Source: Sphingomonadales bacterium UBA6171 (GTDB lineage: Bacteria; Pseudomonadota; Alphaproteobacteria; Sphingomonadales; Sphingomonadaceae). From it: a DNA stretch of 14,441 nucleotides. The stretch spans positions 9,262 through 23,702 of the forward strand of contig DITZ01000077.1 in assembly GCA_002422985.1 (NCBI GenBank), written 5' to 3'. Under the pieces are notes generated by a model that had not been told where the DNA came from, did no database searches, and was given only the letters and a program-made list of their open reading frames with translations. The position numbers and the translations under genes are program-made. This document shows positions 7,608 to 14,352 of the stretch, in pieces (position 1 is the first letter of the stretch; every line of letters begins with the position of its first letter).

Positions 7608-8009
7608 TCAGCCCCGCAAAACCCGTCCCCGCACCCGCCAGTTCCACCAATGGGCGGCCGCCACCACCAGCCCGCCACCCACGGTCAGCAGTTTTTCCAC
7701 CAGCCCATAATCATGCAGCAGCGCGCCCAGCGCCATCACCGCAAGACCCGCCAGTGCCAGCCGCATCGGCCCGGCTTCATGGTGAACAGCCCGTCCGCCC
7801 AGCATGGCATGCAGCGAAAAGGGCGCGGCCAGCAGCAGCATCAGCCAGTGCAGCAGATCGGAATCCAGCAGCGGCAGGGCCGGCCACAAGCCGGAGGCCC
7901 CGGCCGTCATCGACGGCAGCATCACCAGCACCACCGGCACGGCCAGACAATGCACAAGGCACAGGCTCGACAGGATGGCGGCAAACGCGTCTGAATTTGC
8001 CTTGGTCAT
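7608..8009 (-). CDS. MerC-domain membrane protein
   Basis: 133 residues from the chosen start. Four hydrophobic segments (about 7-32, 50-72, 82-100, 106-123) predict an integral inner-membrane protein. The first contains CLVHC (C17, C21) followed by AVP, as expected of the MerC family; members of this family carry mercuric ions into the cell or belong to uncharacterised metal-related relatives. Histidines H20, H54, H67, H76 and H77 are further possible metal ligands. No merA, merT, merP or merR is present, so a mercury role should not be assumed. Upstream ATGs at 8048 and 8063 would extend the protein to 146 or 151 residues, but both fall within the putative promoter and palindrome. The ATG at 8009 is preferred, although it has no clear Shine-Dalgarno site, so the start is uncertain. 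Confidence 0.8.
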   Translation of the reverse strand: MTKANSDAFAAILSSLCLVHCLAVPVVLVMLPSMTAGASGLWPALPLLDSDLLHWLMLLLAAPFSLHAMLGGRAVHHEAGPMRLALAGLAVMALGALLHDYGLVEKLLTVGGGLVVAAAHWWNWRVRGRVLRG

Positions 8010-8045
8010 CAGGGAAATGGAGCCCGTCGCTGGTTGATCCGAACG

Positions 8046-8064
8046 CATGATATAAAATATCATG
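8046..8064. promoter_or_regulatory. AT-rich palindrome, candidate metal-regulator operator
   Basis: CATGATAT (8046-8053) and ATATCATG (8057-8064) are perfect 8-bp arms around a 3-base centre. It is conspicuous in such GC-rich DNA and overlaps the -10 candidate of the MerC-like gene. Size, AT content and symmetry resemble Fur/Zur-family or ArsR-type operators; the family is inference only. Confidence 0.5.
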
Positions 8065-8077
8065 CCGCCCCGGTCAA
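8049..8077 (-). promoter_or_regulatory. Putative promoter of the MerC-like gene
   Basis: On the minus strand TTGACC (8077-8072) is followed after 17 bp by TATATC (8054-8049). This matches the sigma70-type -35 at 5/6 and the -10 at 4/6. Transcription would start near 8042, which excludes the ATGs at 8063 and 8048 and supports the one at 8009. Confidence 0.4.
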
Positions 8078-8086
8078 TGGCCCTGG

Positions 8087-9412
8087 CTAGGGTGTCTTGT
8101 GCACCGCAATGGCTTCCTGCAGATTCGCCGCCGGGTCCGTCTGCCCGGCCCCATAGGGAAACGGGTCCAGCAGCCCGATGGAGCGCGCGCGCAACTGCGG
8201 ATTTTTCGTTACAAACCGGTCCAGAGATGGCAAATCCTCGGTAATCGGCCCGGCCAATATCGCGTTCCGCGGCTTGCCCATGCCGCGCACCGGGTTCAGC
8301 ACCACATTATCCGCCTCGCGCCCGTCCGGCTCCATGCTGATCGGTGCCATGCTCACATTGCGCTCGAAGATCGCCCCGCTGCCAAAGCGCGCCCGGATAC
8401 CCGGCGTAAATCCGCGCGAGCCACGCCCGTCCCCGGTGCGATCGACATTGCCGTTGGTCTTCGAAAAGGGCGAGCCAACCACCACATTATTGTTGATGCG
8501 CACCCCTTCCACCGAATTGGCGGTGATGCCGTGGGCGGAGGAGCCATAATAGATATTATGCTCGATCAGAAAATTGCTGTGCCGGATCTGCGGTATCTCC
8601 CGCCGTTCCGTCTCTGATCGGATGAAAATCCCCTGCACCGCCCGATTTTCCCCGAAGATCATCACGTTGCGCGCAATCAGGAAATTGTGCGACCCTTCCG
8701 GCTCCCGCGCGACCCAGAACTGGATGGCATCCGGATGCTCGCCCTTCGCATAATTGGGGTGAAACTCCGTCAGATAATTCGCCGTCAGCGCGCCGTTTTT
8801 CGATCGCGCGATATTGATGCCTTCGCGCAGCCATTGGAAGCTGTTGCGGTGCACCCGCACCCCCTCGCTTTCCCGCATGGTGAGCGCGACCTTCAGATCC
8901 TCGAACAGATTATGCGCGATGGTAATGCGTTCCGCGCCCAGGATGCGCACGCCGCGCCCCTCGTCGTCCCACGGATTCCTGTTGTGATTCACGCCGCTGA
9001 TCAGGCTGTTCACCAATAGCATGTTGCGCGCGCCGGTGTTGAAGAACAGCACCGCCGGCCCCGTCGCCCGGAAATGCAGCCCGTCGATGATCAGCCCGTC
9101 GGAATTGGTGATGTTCATGCCGGACATCCGCGCTTTCAGCGGATTTTCGGCGGTAATCGTCACGGGGTTGCCGGCGGCATTCAGATTGCTGATGCGCACC
9201 GGCTGATAATCGCCGTCTGCCAGAATGATGCGCGTGCCGGGTCTGGCAGCCCGCACCGCCAGTTCCAGTTCGTGCGCCGAGGCGACATGCACAACCCCCT
9301 CGTTCTGCGCATTCGCCGGTTCAGAGGCCGAACAGGCCAGCAGCAGCACAGCGCCCAAGGCACCCGCCCCAAGGCCGGCGATCCGAATCAGCAGGTGACG
9401 TTTGTCTTTCAT
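8087..9412 (-). CDS. Secreted right-handed parallel beta-helix repeat lipoprotein
   Basis: 441 residues. The N-terminus has KDKR, a hydrophobic stretch (7-26) and LLAC with C27 as probable lipidation site; an alternative ordinary signal-peptidase site is ANA at 33-35. After VHVASAHELELAVRAARPGTRIILADGDY (41-69) come repeated short beta rungs with asparagine-ladder signs such as LIIDGLHF (107-114), ITIAHNLF (163-170), VRVHRNSF (185-192), FLIEHNIYY (281-289) and VRINNNVVVG (304-313). This is the pectin-lyase-like fold used by polysaccharide lyases, epimerases and hydrolases. HPDAIQFW (226-233) is a likely active-site strand, but no known lyase motif is complete, so activity and substrate stay open. 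The ATG at 9412 has AAAGGG 7 bases upstream, which excludes the longer frame to 9487. It starts 19 bases after the kinase stop and is probably cotranscribed with it. Confidence 0.88.
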   Translation of the reverse strand: MKDKRHLLIRIAGLGAGALGAVLLLACSASEPANAQNEGVVHVASAHELELAVRAARPGTRIILADGDYQPVRISNLNAAGNPVTITAENPLKARMSGMNITNSDGLIIDGLHFRATGPAVLFFNTGARNMLLVNSLISGVNHNRNPWDDEGRGVRILGAERITIAHNLFEDLKVALTMRESEGVRVHRNSFQWLREGINIARSKNGALTANYLTEFHPNYAKGEHPDAIQFWVAREPEGSHNFLIARNVMIFGENRAVQGIFIRSETERREIPQIRHSNFLIEHNIYYGSSAHGITANSVEGVRINNNVVVGSPFSKTNGNVDRTGDGRGSRGFTPGIRARFGSGAIFERNVSMAPISMEPDGREADNVVLNPVRGMGKPRNAILAGPITEDLPSLDRFVTKNPQLRARSIGLLDPFPYGAGQTDPAANLQEAIAVHKTP

Positions 9413-9431
9413 GCCGCCACCCTTTCGCACC

Positions 9432-10424
9432 TCAACCCAACCGGGCCTGAACGCGTGCCACCAGATCGGCTTCCGGCCGGGCGCCATAATGTTCGATTAC
9501 CTCGGCAGCGGCAATTGTCCCCATGATGGCGCAATCCTTCAACATCCGCCCCTGCGTGTAGCCGGTGAGGAAGCCGGCCGCAAACAGGTCGCCGGCACCC
9601 GTCGTGTCCAGAACACGCGCTGCGGGCGTCACCGGCACTGCCGCCCGCTCGCTGCCCGACACCACCACCGCGCCCTTGCCCGATCGCGTCACCACCGCCA
9701 GCGGCGCCAGCGCCGCCAGCCCATCCACGGCCACGGCCACATCATCCGTCCGGAACAGGCTCTTCGCCTCATTTTCGTTGGCGAACAGCAGGTCCACCTG
9801 CCCGGATTCCAGCAGATGCAGGAAATCGGCGCGATGCCCCTCCACGCAGAACACGTCCGACAGCGTCATCGCCACCTTGCGTCCGGCTGCGCGGGCAATG
9901 GCACTGGCCTTGCGGATCGCCCGGATGGGGGCGGGCGGATCCCACAGATAGCCTTCGAAATAGGTGATGGCCGCGGCCTTCACCAGCGCCTCGTCCACGT
10001 CCATCTCGTCCAGCTCCTGGCAGGAGCCGAGATAGGTGTTCATCGTCCGCTGGGCGTCGGGCGTCACGATGATCAGACACTGGCCGGTTGGCCGCCCGCC
10101 ACTGGCCGCCGGCGTGCGATAATCGACACCCGATGCGCGGATATCATGCGCAAACACCCGGCCAAGCTGATCGTCTGACACCCGGCCGATAAAGGCCGCA
10201 CGGCCACCCAGCGCCGCAATCCCGGCGGTGGTGTTGGCGGCAGAGCCACCCGAAATCTCCCGCCCCGGCGGCATGGCGGCATAGAGCGCGGTTGCTTCTT
10301 CGGCCGAGATCAGCCGCATGCAGCCTTTCTCAATAGCCTGACTTGTCAGAAAATCATCGTCAGCCGATGCCAGCACATCAACGATGGCATTGCCGATTGC
10401 CAGCACATCAAAATGGTCGGTCAA
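9432..10424 (-). CDS. PfkB-family carbohydrate/purine kinase (adenosine kinase type)
   Basis: 330 residues, full length for the ribokinase/PfkB family, which phosphorylates sugars or nucleosides with ATP in the cytoplasm. The N-terminal VLAIGNAIVDVLA (7-19) is the first strand. The first signature GGSAANTTAGIAALGG lies at 59-74 and NENEAKSLF at 216-224, the latter with the Mg/phosphate NxxE motif. The second signature DTTGAGDLFAAGFL is at 273-286, with D279 as catalytic base. Overall wording matches alphaproteobacterial proteins annotated as adenosine kinase, but sugar specificity in this family is poorly predicted from sequence. The start codon is TTG at 10424, supported by AAAGGG about 8 bases upstream and by the conserved first strand beginning right after it. 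No in-frame ATG with a better site is seen. Confidence 0.92.
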   Translation of the reverse strand: MTDHFDVLAIGNAIVDVLASADDDFLTSQAIEKGCMRLISAEEATALYAAMPPGREISGGSAANTTAGIAALGGRAAFIGRVSDDQLGRVFAHDIRASGVDYRTPAASGGRPTGQCLIIVTPDAQRTMNTYLGSCQELDEMDVDEALVKAAAITYFEGYLWDPPAPIRAIRKASAIARAAGRKVAMTLSDVFCVEGHRADFLHLLESGQVDLLFANENEAKSLFRTDDVAVAVDGLAALAPLAVVTRSGKGAVVVSGSERAAVPVTPAARVLDTTGAGDLFAAGFLTGYTQGRMLKDCAIMGTIAAAEVIEHYGARPEADLVARVQARLG

Positions 10425-10440
10425 AGTTTAAACCCTTTAG

Positions 10441-10468
10441 TCGCGGATGCTTGCCGCTAGCATCGCGA
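10441..10468. promoter_or_regulatory. Inverted repeat in the kinase/lipoprotein divergent region
   Basis: TCGCGGATGC (10441-10450) pairs with GCATCGCGA (10460-10468) as a 9-bp stem with one extra G, around a 9-base loop. It lies between two genes transcribed away from each other, where a shared operator would be expected. No regulator can be named. Confidence 0.3.
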
Positions 10469-10493
10469 TTGCGGGGTGGCTAGTGTGCCTTCC

Positions 10494-10844
10494 ATGCGTT
10501 TTTCCATCCTTCCCGCGCTGCTGCTGGTGGCCGCCTGCACCACCACACCCGGGCCGGTGGCCATAGAGGCCCCGCCCACGCCAAAGCTGCCGGGCATGGA
10601 CCATGTGATGGGCCATGGCGCAGACGCCGTGCTGGGCGTGCTCGGCACCGCCAGCCTCGACCGGCGCGAGGGCATGGCGCGCCAGTTGCAGTTCGCCGGC
10701 CCCTGTGTGCTCGATCTCTATTTTTATCCTGACAGCAGCGGCGCGCCGGTTGCCCGCCACGCCGATGCCCGCACGCCCGATGGCCGCGCCATGGCCGCCG
10801 ACGCCTGCTTCCGCCTGCTCGTCAGCGGCCGCCAGTCTGGTTAG
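10494..10844 (+). CDS. Small lipoprotein, conserved hypothetical
   Basis: 116 residues. MRFSILPALLLVAAC gives a short signal peptide with lipobox VAAC and C15 as lipidation site, so a membrane-anchored periplasmic protein is expected. The mature part holds HGADAVLGVLGTASLDRREGMARQLQF followed by CVLDLYFYPD. This matches, as I recall it, a short alphaproteobacterial lipoprotein family with an EG-x-QLQ-x-CVLDLFLYP core and no known function. Two cysteines remain after maturation, one in PCVLD and one in ADACF, and could pair. A GTG at 10476 would add six residues before the signal peptide; the ATG is preferred because it gives a normal positively charged N-region. No clear Shine-Dalgarno site precedes either. 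It diverges from the kinase gene and its stop interlocks with that of queG. Confidence 0.75.
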   Translation: MRFSILPALLLVAACTTTPGPVAIEAPPTPKLPGMDHVMGHGADAVLGVLGTASLDRREGMARQLQFAGPCVLDLYFYPDSSGAPVARHADARTPDGRAMAADACFRLLVSGRQSG

Positions 10845-11911
10845 CAAGCAGGCGGGCTGAGCCGCGCGCAGGCCCAGCGCGCGGCGTCCGCCACCACCGC
10901 ATCCGCATCATCCAGCAGCGGGTGCACCGCCGGCAGCAGCGCGGCCTCGCCGCTGTTTCCCGCCGCATACAGGCAGTTCCGCACAAAGCGGTTGCGCCCG
11001 ATGCGCTTCACCGGCGACCCGGCGAAAAGCTGCCGGAATGCTGCATCGCCCAGCGCCAGCAGGTCTGCCAGCCGTGGCGCGGTCAGTTCCGCGCGGGGCT
11101 GAAAGGCCGGTTCCGCCGGCATATGCGCAAAGCGGTTCCACGGGCACACCGCCAGGCAATCATCACAGCCATAAATGCGGTTCCCCAGCATCGGCCGCAG
11201 CGCTTCCGCCACCGCGCCCTTATGCTCGATGGTGAGATAGGAAATGCACAGCCGCGCATCCACGCGATAGGGGGCGACAATCGCGCCGGTAGGGCAGGCC
11301 GTGATGCAGCGCGTGCAACTGCCGCAGCCGCCCATGCTGCCGTCCTCCCGCCATATGGGCAGCGGCAGCGCGCTATAGATTGCGCCCAGGAACAGCCAGT
11401 TGCCGTGCGCGCGGCTGATGATATTGCTGTGCTTGCCCTGCCAGCCCAGCCCGGCGGCTTCGGCCAGCGGCTTTTCCATCACCGGCGCGGTATCCACAAA
11501 CAGCTTCAGCGGCGCATCGCGCGCGGCCACCAGCCAGCGCGCCAATGCCTTCAGTTTCGCTTTCACACTGTCATGATAATCCTTGCCCAGCGCATAGACG
11601 GAAATGGTGCCAATCTCCGGCCGCCCCAGATGCCGCAGCGGATCGAGCGACGGCGTATAGGGCAGCCCCAGCATCACCACCGATCGCACCTCCGGCCACA
11701 GGCCGGCGGGCGATGCGCGCTCATCCGCCCGCGTCTCCATCCACAGCATGTCGCCATGACAGCCATCCGCCAGCCATTGCCGCAAGCGCGCGCCCGCCTG
11801 TGGCGCGGCGTCGGCGGACGCTATCCCGAACGCCGCAAAGCCCAGCGCCCGCGCTTCCTGTCGCAGCGCCTGCACCAGCGCCGCATCCGCGTCAGAAGTC
11901 GAGCTTGTCAT
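10841..11911 (-). CDS. queG: tRNA epoxyqueuosine(34) reductase QueG
   Basis: 356 residues, the usual length. QueG carries out the last step of queuosine synthesis, reducing epoxyqueuosine to queuosine at the wobble base of tRNAs with GUN anticodons, using a cobalamin cofactor and two [4Fe-4S] clusters in the cytoplasm. Visible: YALGKDYHD (106-114); FVDTAPVMEK (138-147) with D140 as the expected catalytic acid; LGWQGKHSN (155-163); first cluster motif GCGSCTRCITACPTG (C196, C199, C202, C206); C222; and the second cluster CDDCLAVCPWN (C249, C252, C256). The C-terminal part is a HEAT-like helical repeat typical of the family. The start overlaps the end of the upstream fzlA-like gene by 20 bases, suggesting translational coupling. 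Its TAA interlocks with the TAG of the convergent small lipoprotein gene. Confidence 0.96.
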   Translation of the reverse strand: MTSSTSDADAALVQALRQEARALGFAAFGIASADAAPQAGARLRQWLADGCHGDMLWMETRADERASPAGLWPEVRSVVMLGLPYTPSLDPLRHLGRPEIGTISVYALGKDYHDSVKAKLKALARWLVAARDAPLKLFVDTAPVMEKPLAEAAGLGWQGKHSNIISRAHGNWLFLGAIYSALPLPIWREDGSMGGCGSCTRCITACPTGAIVAPYRVDARLCISYLTIEHKGAVAEALRPMLGNRIYGCDDCLAVCPWNRFAHMPAEPAFQPRAELTAPRLADLLALGDAAFRQLFAGSPVKRIGRNRFVRNCLYAAGNSGEAALLPAVHPLLDDADAVVADAARWACARLSPPAC

Positions 11912-12557
11912 AGTCTGGCGGCGGGAAAATCCCTTCCATCCGGTCTGCCAGCAGCACGCGGAAGGTTGGGCGGCTTTTCAGCGCCGAATACCAGATTTTG
12001 CTGCTGCCGTGCCCGGTCCAGTCGATGCCGCCCAGATAATCCGCCACCGAAATCTGCGCGGCGGCATAAATGTCCGCAATCCCGAACAATGGCCCGGCGA
12101 GCCAGCGATTCTCGTCCAGCAGATCGTCGATATATTGCAGATGCAGTTCGGCCGCGCGGTTGGCGTTGCGAATGGAAATACCGTCCGGCATGGCGCGCGC
12201 CACCACCCGCTTATACATGCGTTCGGCCAGCAATGGCGCCGTCACTTCGCTATAGAATCGCTGGCCGAACCAGGCCGCCAGCCGCCGCGCCTCGGCGCGT
12301 TCGCCGGCACCGGCCCCCATCAGCGGCGGCCGCTCCAGCGTCTCGTCCAGATATTCGATGATCGCCATGCTGTCGCACAATATGGTCGCGCCATTTTCCA
12401 GCACCGGGGTCTGGATGGCGGGGTTCAGCCGGGAAAGCGTCTCCCCCCGCTCCCAGGGGAAGGCCGTCACCAGCTGATGCGGCACGCCTTTTTCCGCCAG
12501 CGCAAAACGCACGGCGCGGGAAAAGGGGCAAAGGGGAAACTGGTGCAGGCGCCACAT
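11892..12557 (-). CDS. fzlA: GST-fold protein, probable FtsZ-binding FzlA
   Basis: 221 residues with a glutathione S-transferase fold. The thioredoxin-like half starts HQFPLCPFSRAVRFALAEKG (5-24) and has NPAIQTPVLENG and DSMAIIEYL; the helical half follows. The wording of the second half (WFGQRF-SEVT-LL-ER-KR, a NRWLAG segment, GIADIYAAAQISVADYLGGIDW, KSRPTFRVLLADR, and the terminal PPPDYDKLDF) agrees with what I recall of Caulobacter FzlA. That protein binds FtsZ, curves its filaments and promotes constriction, and is not known to act as a transferase. A plain GST of the same subgroup is the alternative. The ATG at 12557 fits the conserved start, though no strong ribosome site is seen. The gene overlaps queG by 20 bases, an arrangement I associate with alphaproteobacteria. 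Confidence 0.8.
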   Translation of the reverse strand: MWRLHQFPLCPFSRAVRFALAEKGVPHQLVTAFPWERGETLSRLNPAIQTPVLENGATILCDSMAIIEYLDETLERPPLMGAGAGERAEARRLAAWFGQRFYSEVTAPLLAERMYKRVVARAMPDGISIRNANRAAELHLQYIDDLLDENRWLAGPLFGIADIYAAAQISVADYLGGIDWTGHGSSKIWYSALKSRPTFRVLLADRMEGIFPPPDYDKLDF

Positions 12558-12692
12558 ATTGCTTATTCTTTAGCAAGCGATTCGGATTGCGCCAGCATAT
12601 GCTTGCACCGCGCGCCTGTCCGCCATTCTGCCAGCTTTCAAGCGCGCCGGGACGATGCTAGCTTTTTGTCCGCATATCCGGGGAGTTTATAG

Positions 12693-13001
12693 ATGGATCT
12701 GGCATTCAGCGCCGAGGAAGGCGCTTTCAGAGACGAAGTGCGCGCCTTCATCGCGGAAAATTATCCCGCGTTGCTGCGCAGCGCCATGCTGAAGCTGGAC
12801 GGCGGCCGCGATCCCGCCGTCTGGCAGACGCTGGCCAGCGAACCGGGCATTCCGGGCGCGGCCCTGCCCGAAGCCCATGGCGGCATCGGCATCACCACCG
12901 AACTCGCCGCCGGCCATTATTTCAAGCGGCTCACCATCATCGAATCACAATTCGGCGATCTCGATCATCATCTGGCACGGGTGGAGGCCGGCATCAGCTA
13001 G
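12693..13001 (+). CDS. Internally deleted acyl-CoA dehydrogenase remnant
   Basis: 102 residues, about a quarter of a normal acyl-CoA dehydrogenase (about 380). Residues 1-59 match the N-terminal helical domain (DLAFSAEEGAFRDEVRAFIAENYP, then a GIPGAALPEA-type stretch). Residues from about 62 match the extreme C-terminus of the same family (HGGIGITTELAAGHYFKRLTIIESQFGDLDHHLAR). The join falls where both ends share a GG-x-G motif. The flavin- and substrate-binding middle and the catalytic segment are therefore absent, so it cannot be an active dehydrogenase. The translation start is still good: GGGGAG at 12680-12685, 7 bases before the ATG. The frame is open to TAG, so it is either a recent remnant or a retained small protein. 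Its end overlaps the convergent chorismate mutase gene by 8 bases. Confidence 0.75.
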   Translation: MDLAFSAEEGAFRDEVRAFIAENYPALLRSAMLKLDGGRDPAVWQTLASEPGIPGAALPEAHGGIGITTELAAGHYFKRLTIIESQFGDLDHHLARVEAGIS

Positions 13002-13290
13002 CCGAGGCCTGCTCATGGTGGCGGATCACCTCATTGATGATGAAGCGCAGGAATTTTTCGCTGAACTCCGGGTCAAGCTGCGCGTCTGCCGCCAGCGCCC
13101 GCAGCCGCGCAATCTGTGCCTCCTCGCGTGACGGGTCCGCCGCCGGCAGCCCTTCCTGCGCCTTATAGGCCCCCACCTTCTGCGTCACCTTGAACCGTTC
13201 AGACAGCAGGAACACCAGCGCGGCGTCGATATTGTCGATGCTGCGCCGGAATTCCGCCAGTTGCGCCCGTTGATCTGCCTGCCGCGACAT
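12994..13290 (-). CDS. Chorismate mutase, AroQ class
   Basis: 98 residues, a single all-helical AroQ domain. It converts chorismate to prephenate, the entry step to phenylalanine and tyrosine, in the cytoplasm, and works as a dimer. Comparing with E. coli AroQ, the active-site residues are R15 (R11), R32 in LLSERFKVTQKVG (R28), K43 (K39), D52 (D48), R55 (R51) and E56 (E52). The last ligand (Q88 in E. coli) falls in FIINEVIRHHE and is probably replaced by Glu, which is common in the family. No prephenate dehydratase domain is attached. GAAGGGG lies 4 bases before the ATG at 13290. The gene diverges from the polyprenyl synthase gene across 45 bp. Confidence 0.93.
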   Translation of the reverse strand: MSRQADQRAQLAEFRRSIDNIDAALVFLLSERFKVTQKVGAYKAQEGLPAADPSREEAQIARLRALAADAQLDPEFSEKFLRFIINEVIRHHEQASAS

Positions 13291-13300
13291 GAAGCCCCTT

Positions 13301-13327
13301 CCGCTTGGAGGCTGAAAGCCTTAGCGG
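13301..13327. promoter_or_regulatory. Hairpin-forming inverted repeat in a short divergent gap
   Basis: CCGCT (13301-13305) pairs with AGCGG (13323-13327), and nested inside AGGCT (13309-13313) pairs with AGCCT (13317-13321) around GAA. The asymmetric internal loop is 3 bases on one side and 1 on the other. It fills over half of the 45-bp gap between the chorismate mutase and polyprenyl synthase genes, where both promoters or leaders would have to lie. Confidence 0.35.
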
Positions 13328-13335
13328 ATGGGACA

Positions 13336-14352
13336 ATGACCGCAAGCATCCATGAAATCCGCCCCGCCGGGCGCCGCCCCAGCCTGCAACCGCTGGTCGC
13401 CCTCGTCACACCGGGGCTGAACAGCGTGAACAAGGTGATTCTCGACCGGATGCAAAGCCCGGTCGCGCTGATTCCCGAACTGGCCGGCCATCTGATTTCC
13501 GGCGGCGGCAAGCGCATGCGCCCCATGCTCACGCTCGGCTGCGCCGCCGCGCTCGATTATAGCGGCGACCGCCACTATAAACTGGCCGCCGCCGTCGAGT
13601 TCATTCACACCGCCACGCTGCTGCATGATGATGTGGTCGATGGCTCCGATCTGCGCCGTGGCCGCGCCACCGCCAATATCATCTGGGGCAATGAAGCCTC
13701 TGTTCTCGTTGGTGATTTCCTCTTCGCCCGCGCTTTTGAGCTCATGGTGGAAGATGGCAGCCTGAAGGTGCTGAAGCTGCTCTCGCACGCGTCTGCCGTG
13801 ATCGCCGAGGGCGAAGTCGCCCAGCTCACCGCCCAGCGCGTCGTCGAAACCGGGGAGGACCGCTATCTGGAGATTATCCAGGCGAAAACCGCCGCGCTTT
13901 TCTCGGCCGCCTGCCAGATCGCCGCGGTGGTCGCTGAACGCGACGAAAGCGTGGAAGCCGCGCTCGAATCCTATGGCCGCAACCTTGGCATCGCCTTCCA
14001 GCTGGTGGACGACGCCATCGACTATGTGTCCGACGCCGCCACCATGGGGAAGGATTCCGGCGACGATTTCCGCGACGGCAAGGTCACGCTGCCGGTGATT
14101 CTCGCCTATGCGCGCGGCGACGCCGCCGCCCGCACCTTCTGGCAGCGCGCGATCACCGGCCGCGCCAACGGCCCCGATGAGCTGGCCGAAGCGATCGCGC
14201 GGCTGCACGCCACCGGCGCCATCGCCGATTCCATGGCCCGCGCCCGCCTTTATGGCAGCCGCGCGATCGATGCGCTGGCGTTGCTGCCGCCCAGCGCCGC
14301 CAGGGCCGCGCTTGTCGAAACCGTCGAATTCGCTATCGAGCGTGCCTACTGA
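13336..14352 (+). CDS. Long-chain polyprenyl diphosphate synthase (ubiquinone side chain)
   Basis: 338 residues, trans-type isoprenyl diphosphate synthase. It adds isopentenyl diphosphate units to an allylic primer to make the ubiquinone tail; in sphingomonads this would be decaprenyl for Q-10 (inference from the likely host). Motifs: GGGKRMRP (56-63), with K59 and R60 binding isopentenyl diphosphate; first Asp-rich motif DDVVD at 98-102, then LRRGR; second Asp-rich motif DDAID at 225-229, with FQLVDD before it; and KD/GDDFRDGK (239-249). The residue five before the first motif is a small Ala (A93), which fits a long product. The ATG at 13336 is chosen because the protein then starts like its relatives; a purine-rich GGATGGGA precedes it. 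The TGA overlaps the start of the next gene. Confidence 0.94.
   Translation: MTASIHEIRPAGRRPSLQPLVALVTPGLNSVNKVILDRMQSPVALIPELAGHLISGGGKRMRPMLTLGCAAALDYSGDRHYKLAAAVEFIHTATLLHDDVVDGSDLRRGRATANIIWGNEASVLVGDFLFARAFELMVEDGSLKVLKLLSHASAVIAEGEVAQLTAQRVVETGEDRYLEIIQAKTAALFSAACQIAAVVAERDESVEAALESYGRNLGIAFQLVDDAIDYVSDAATMGKDSGDDFRDGKVTLPVILAYARGDAAARTFWQRAITGRANGPDELAEAIARLHATGAIADSMARARLYGSRAIDALALLPPSAARAALVETVEFAIERAY

Noticed and set aside
7608..8063. Mercury-resistance operon
   Set aside because: Only a MerC-like protein is present; merR, merT, merP and merA are absent, so a mer operon cannot be claimed.
10922..12361. 479-codon plus-strand frame opposite queG and fzlA
   Set aside because: Low-complexity Arg/Ala/Pro/His composition, and it covers two well-recognised minus-strand genes.
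12594..12603. Palindrome AGCATATGCT upstream of the dehydrogenase remnant
   Set aside because: Ten bases only and not aligned with any convincing promoter boxes; it may be chance.
13321..14208. 295-codon minus-strand frame opposite the polyprenyl synthase gene
   Set aside because: Antisense to a gene with both aspartate-rich motifs; no independent signal.
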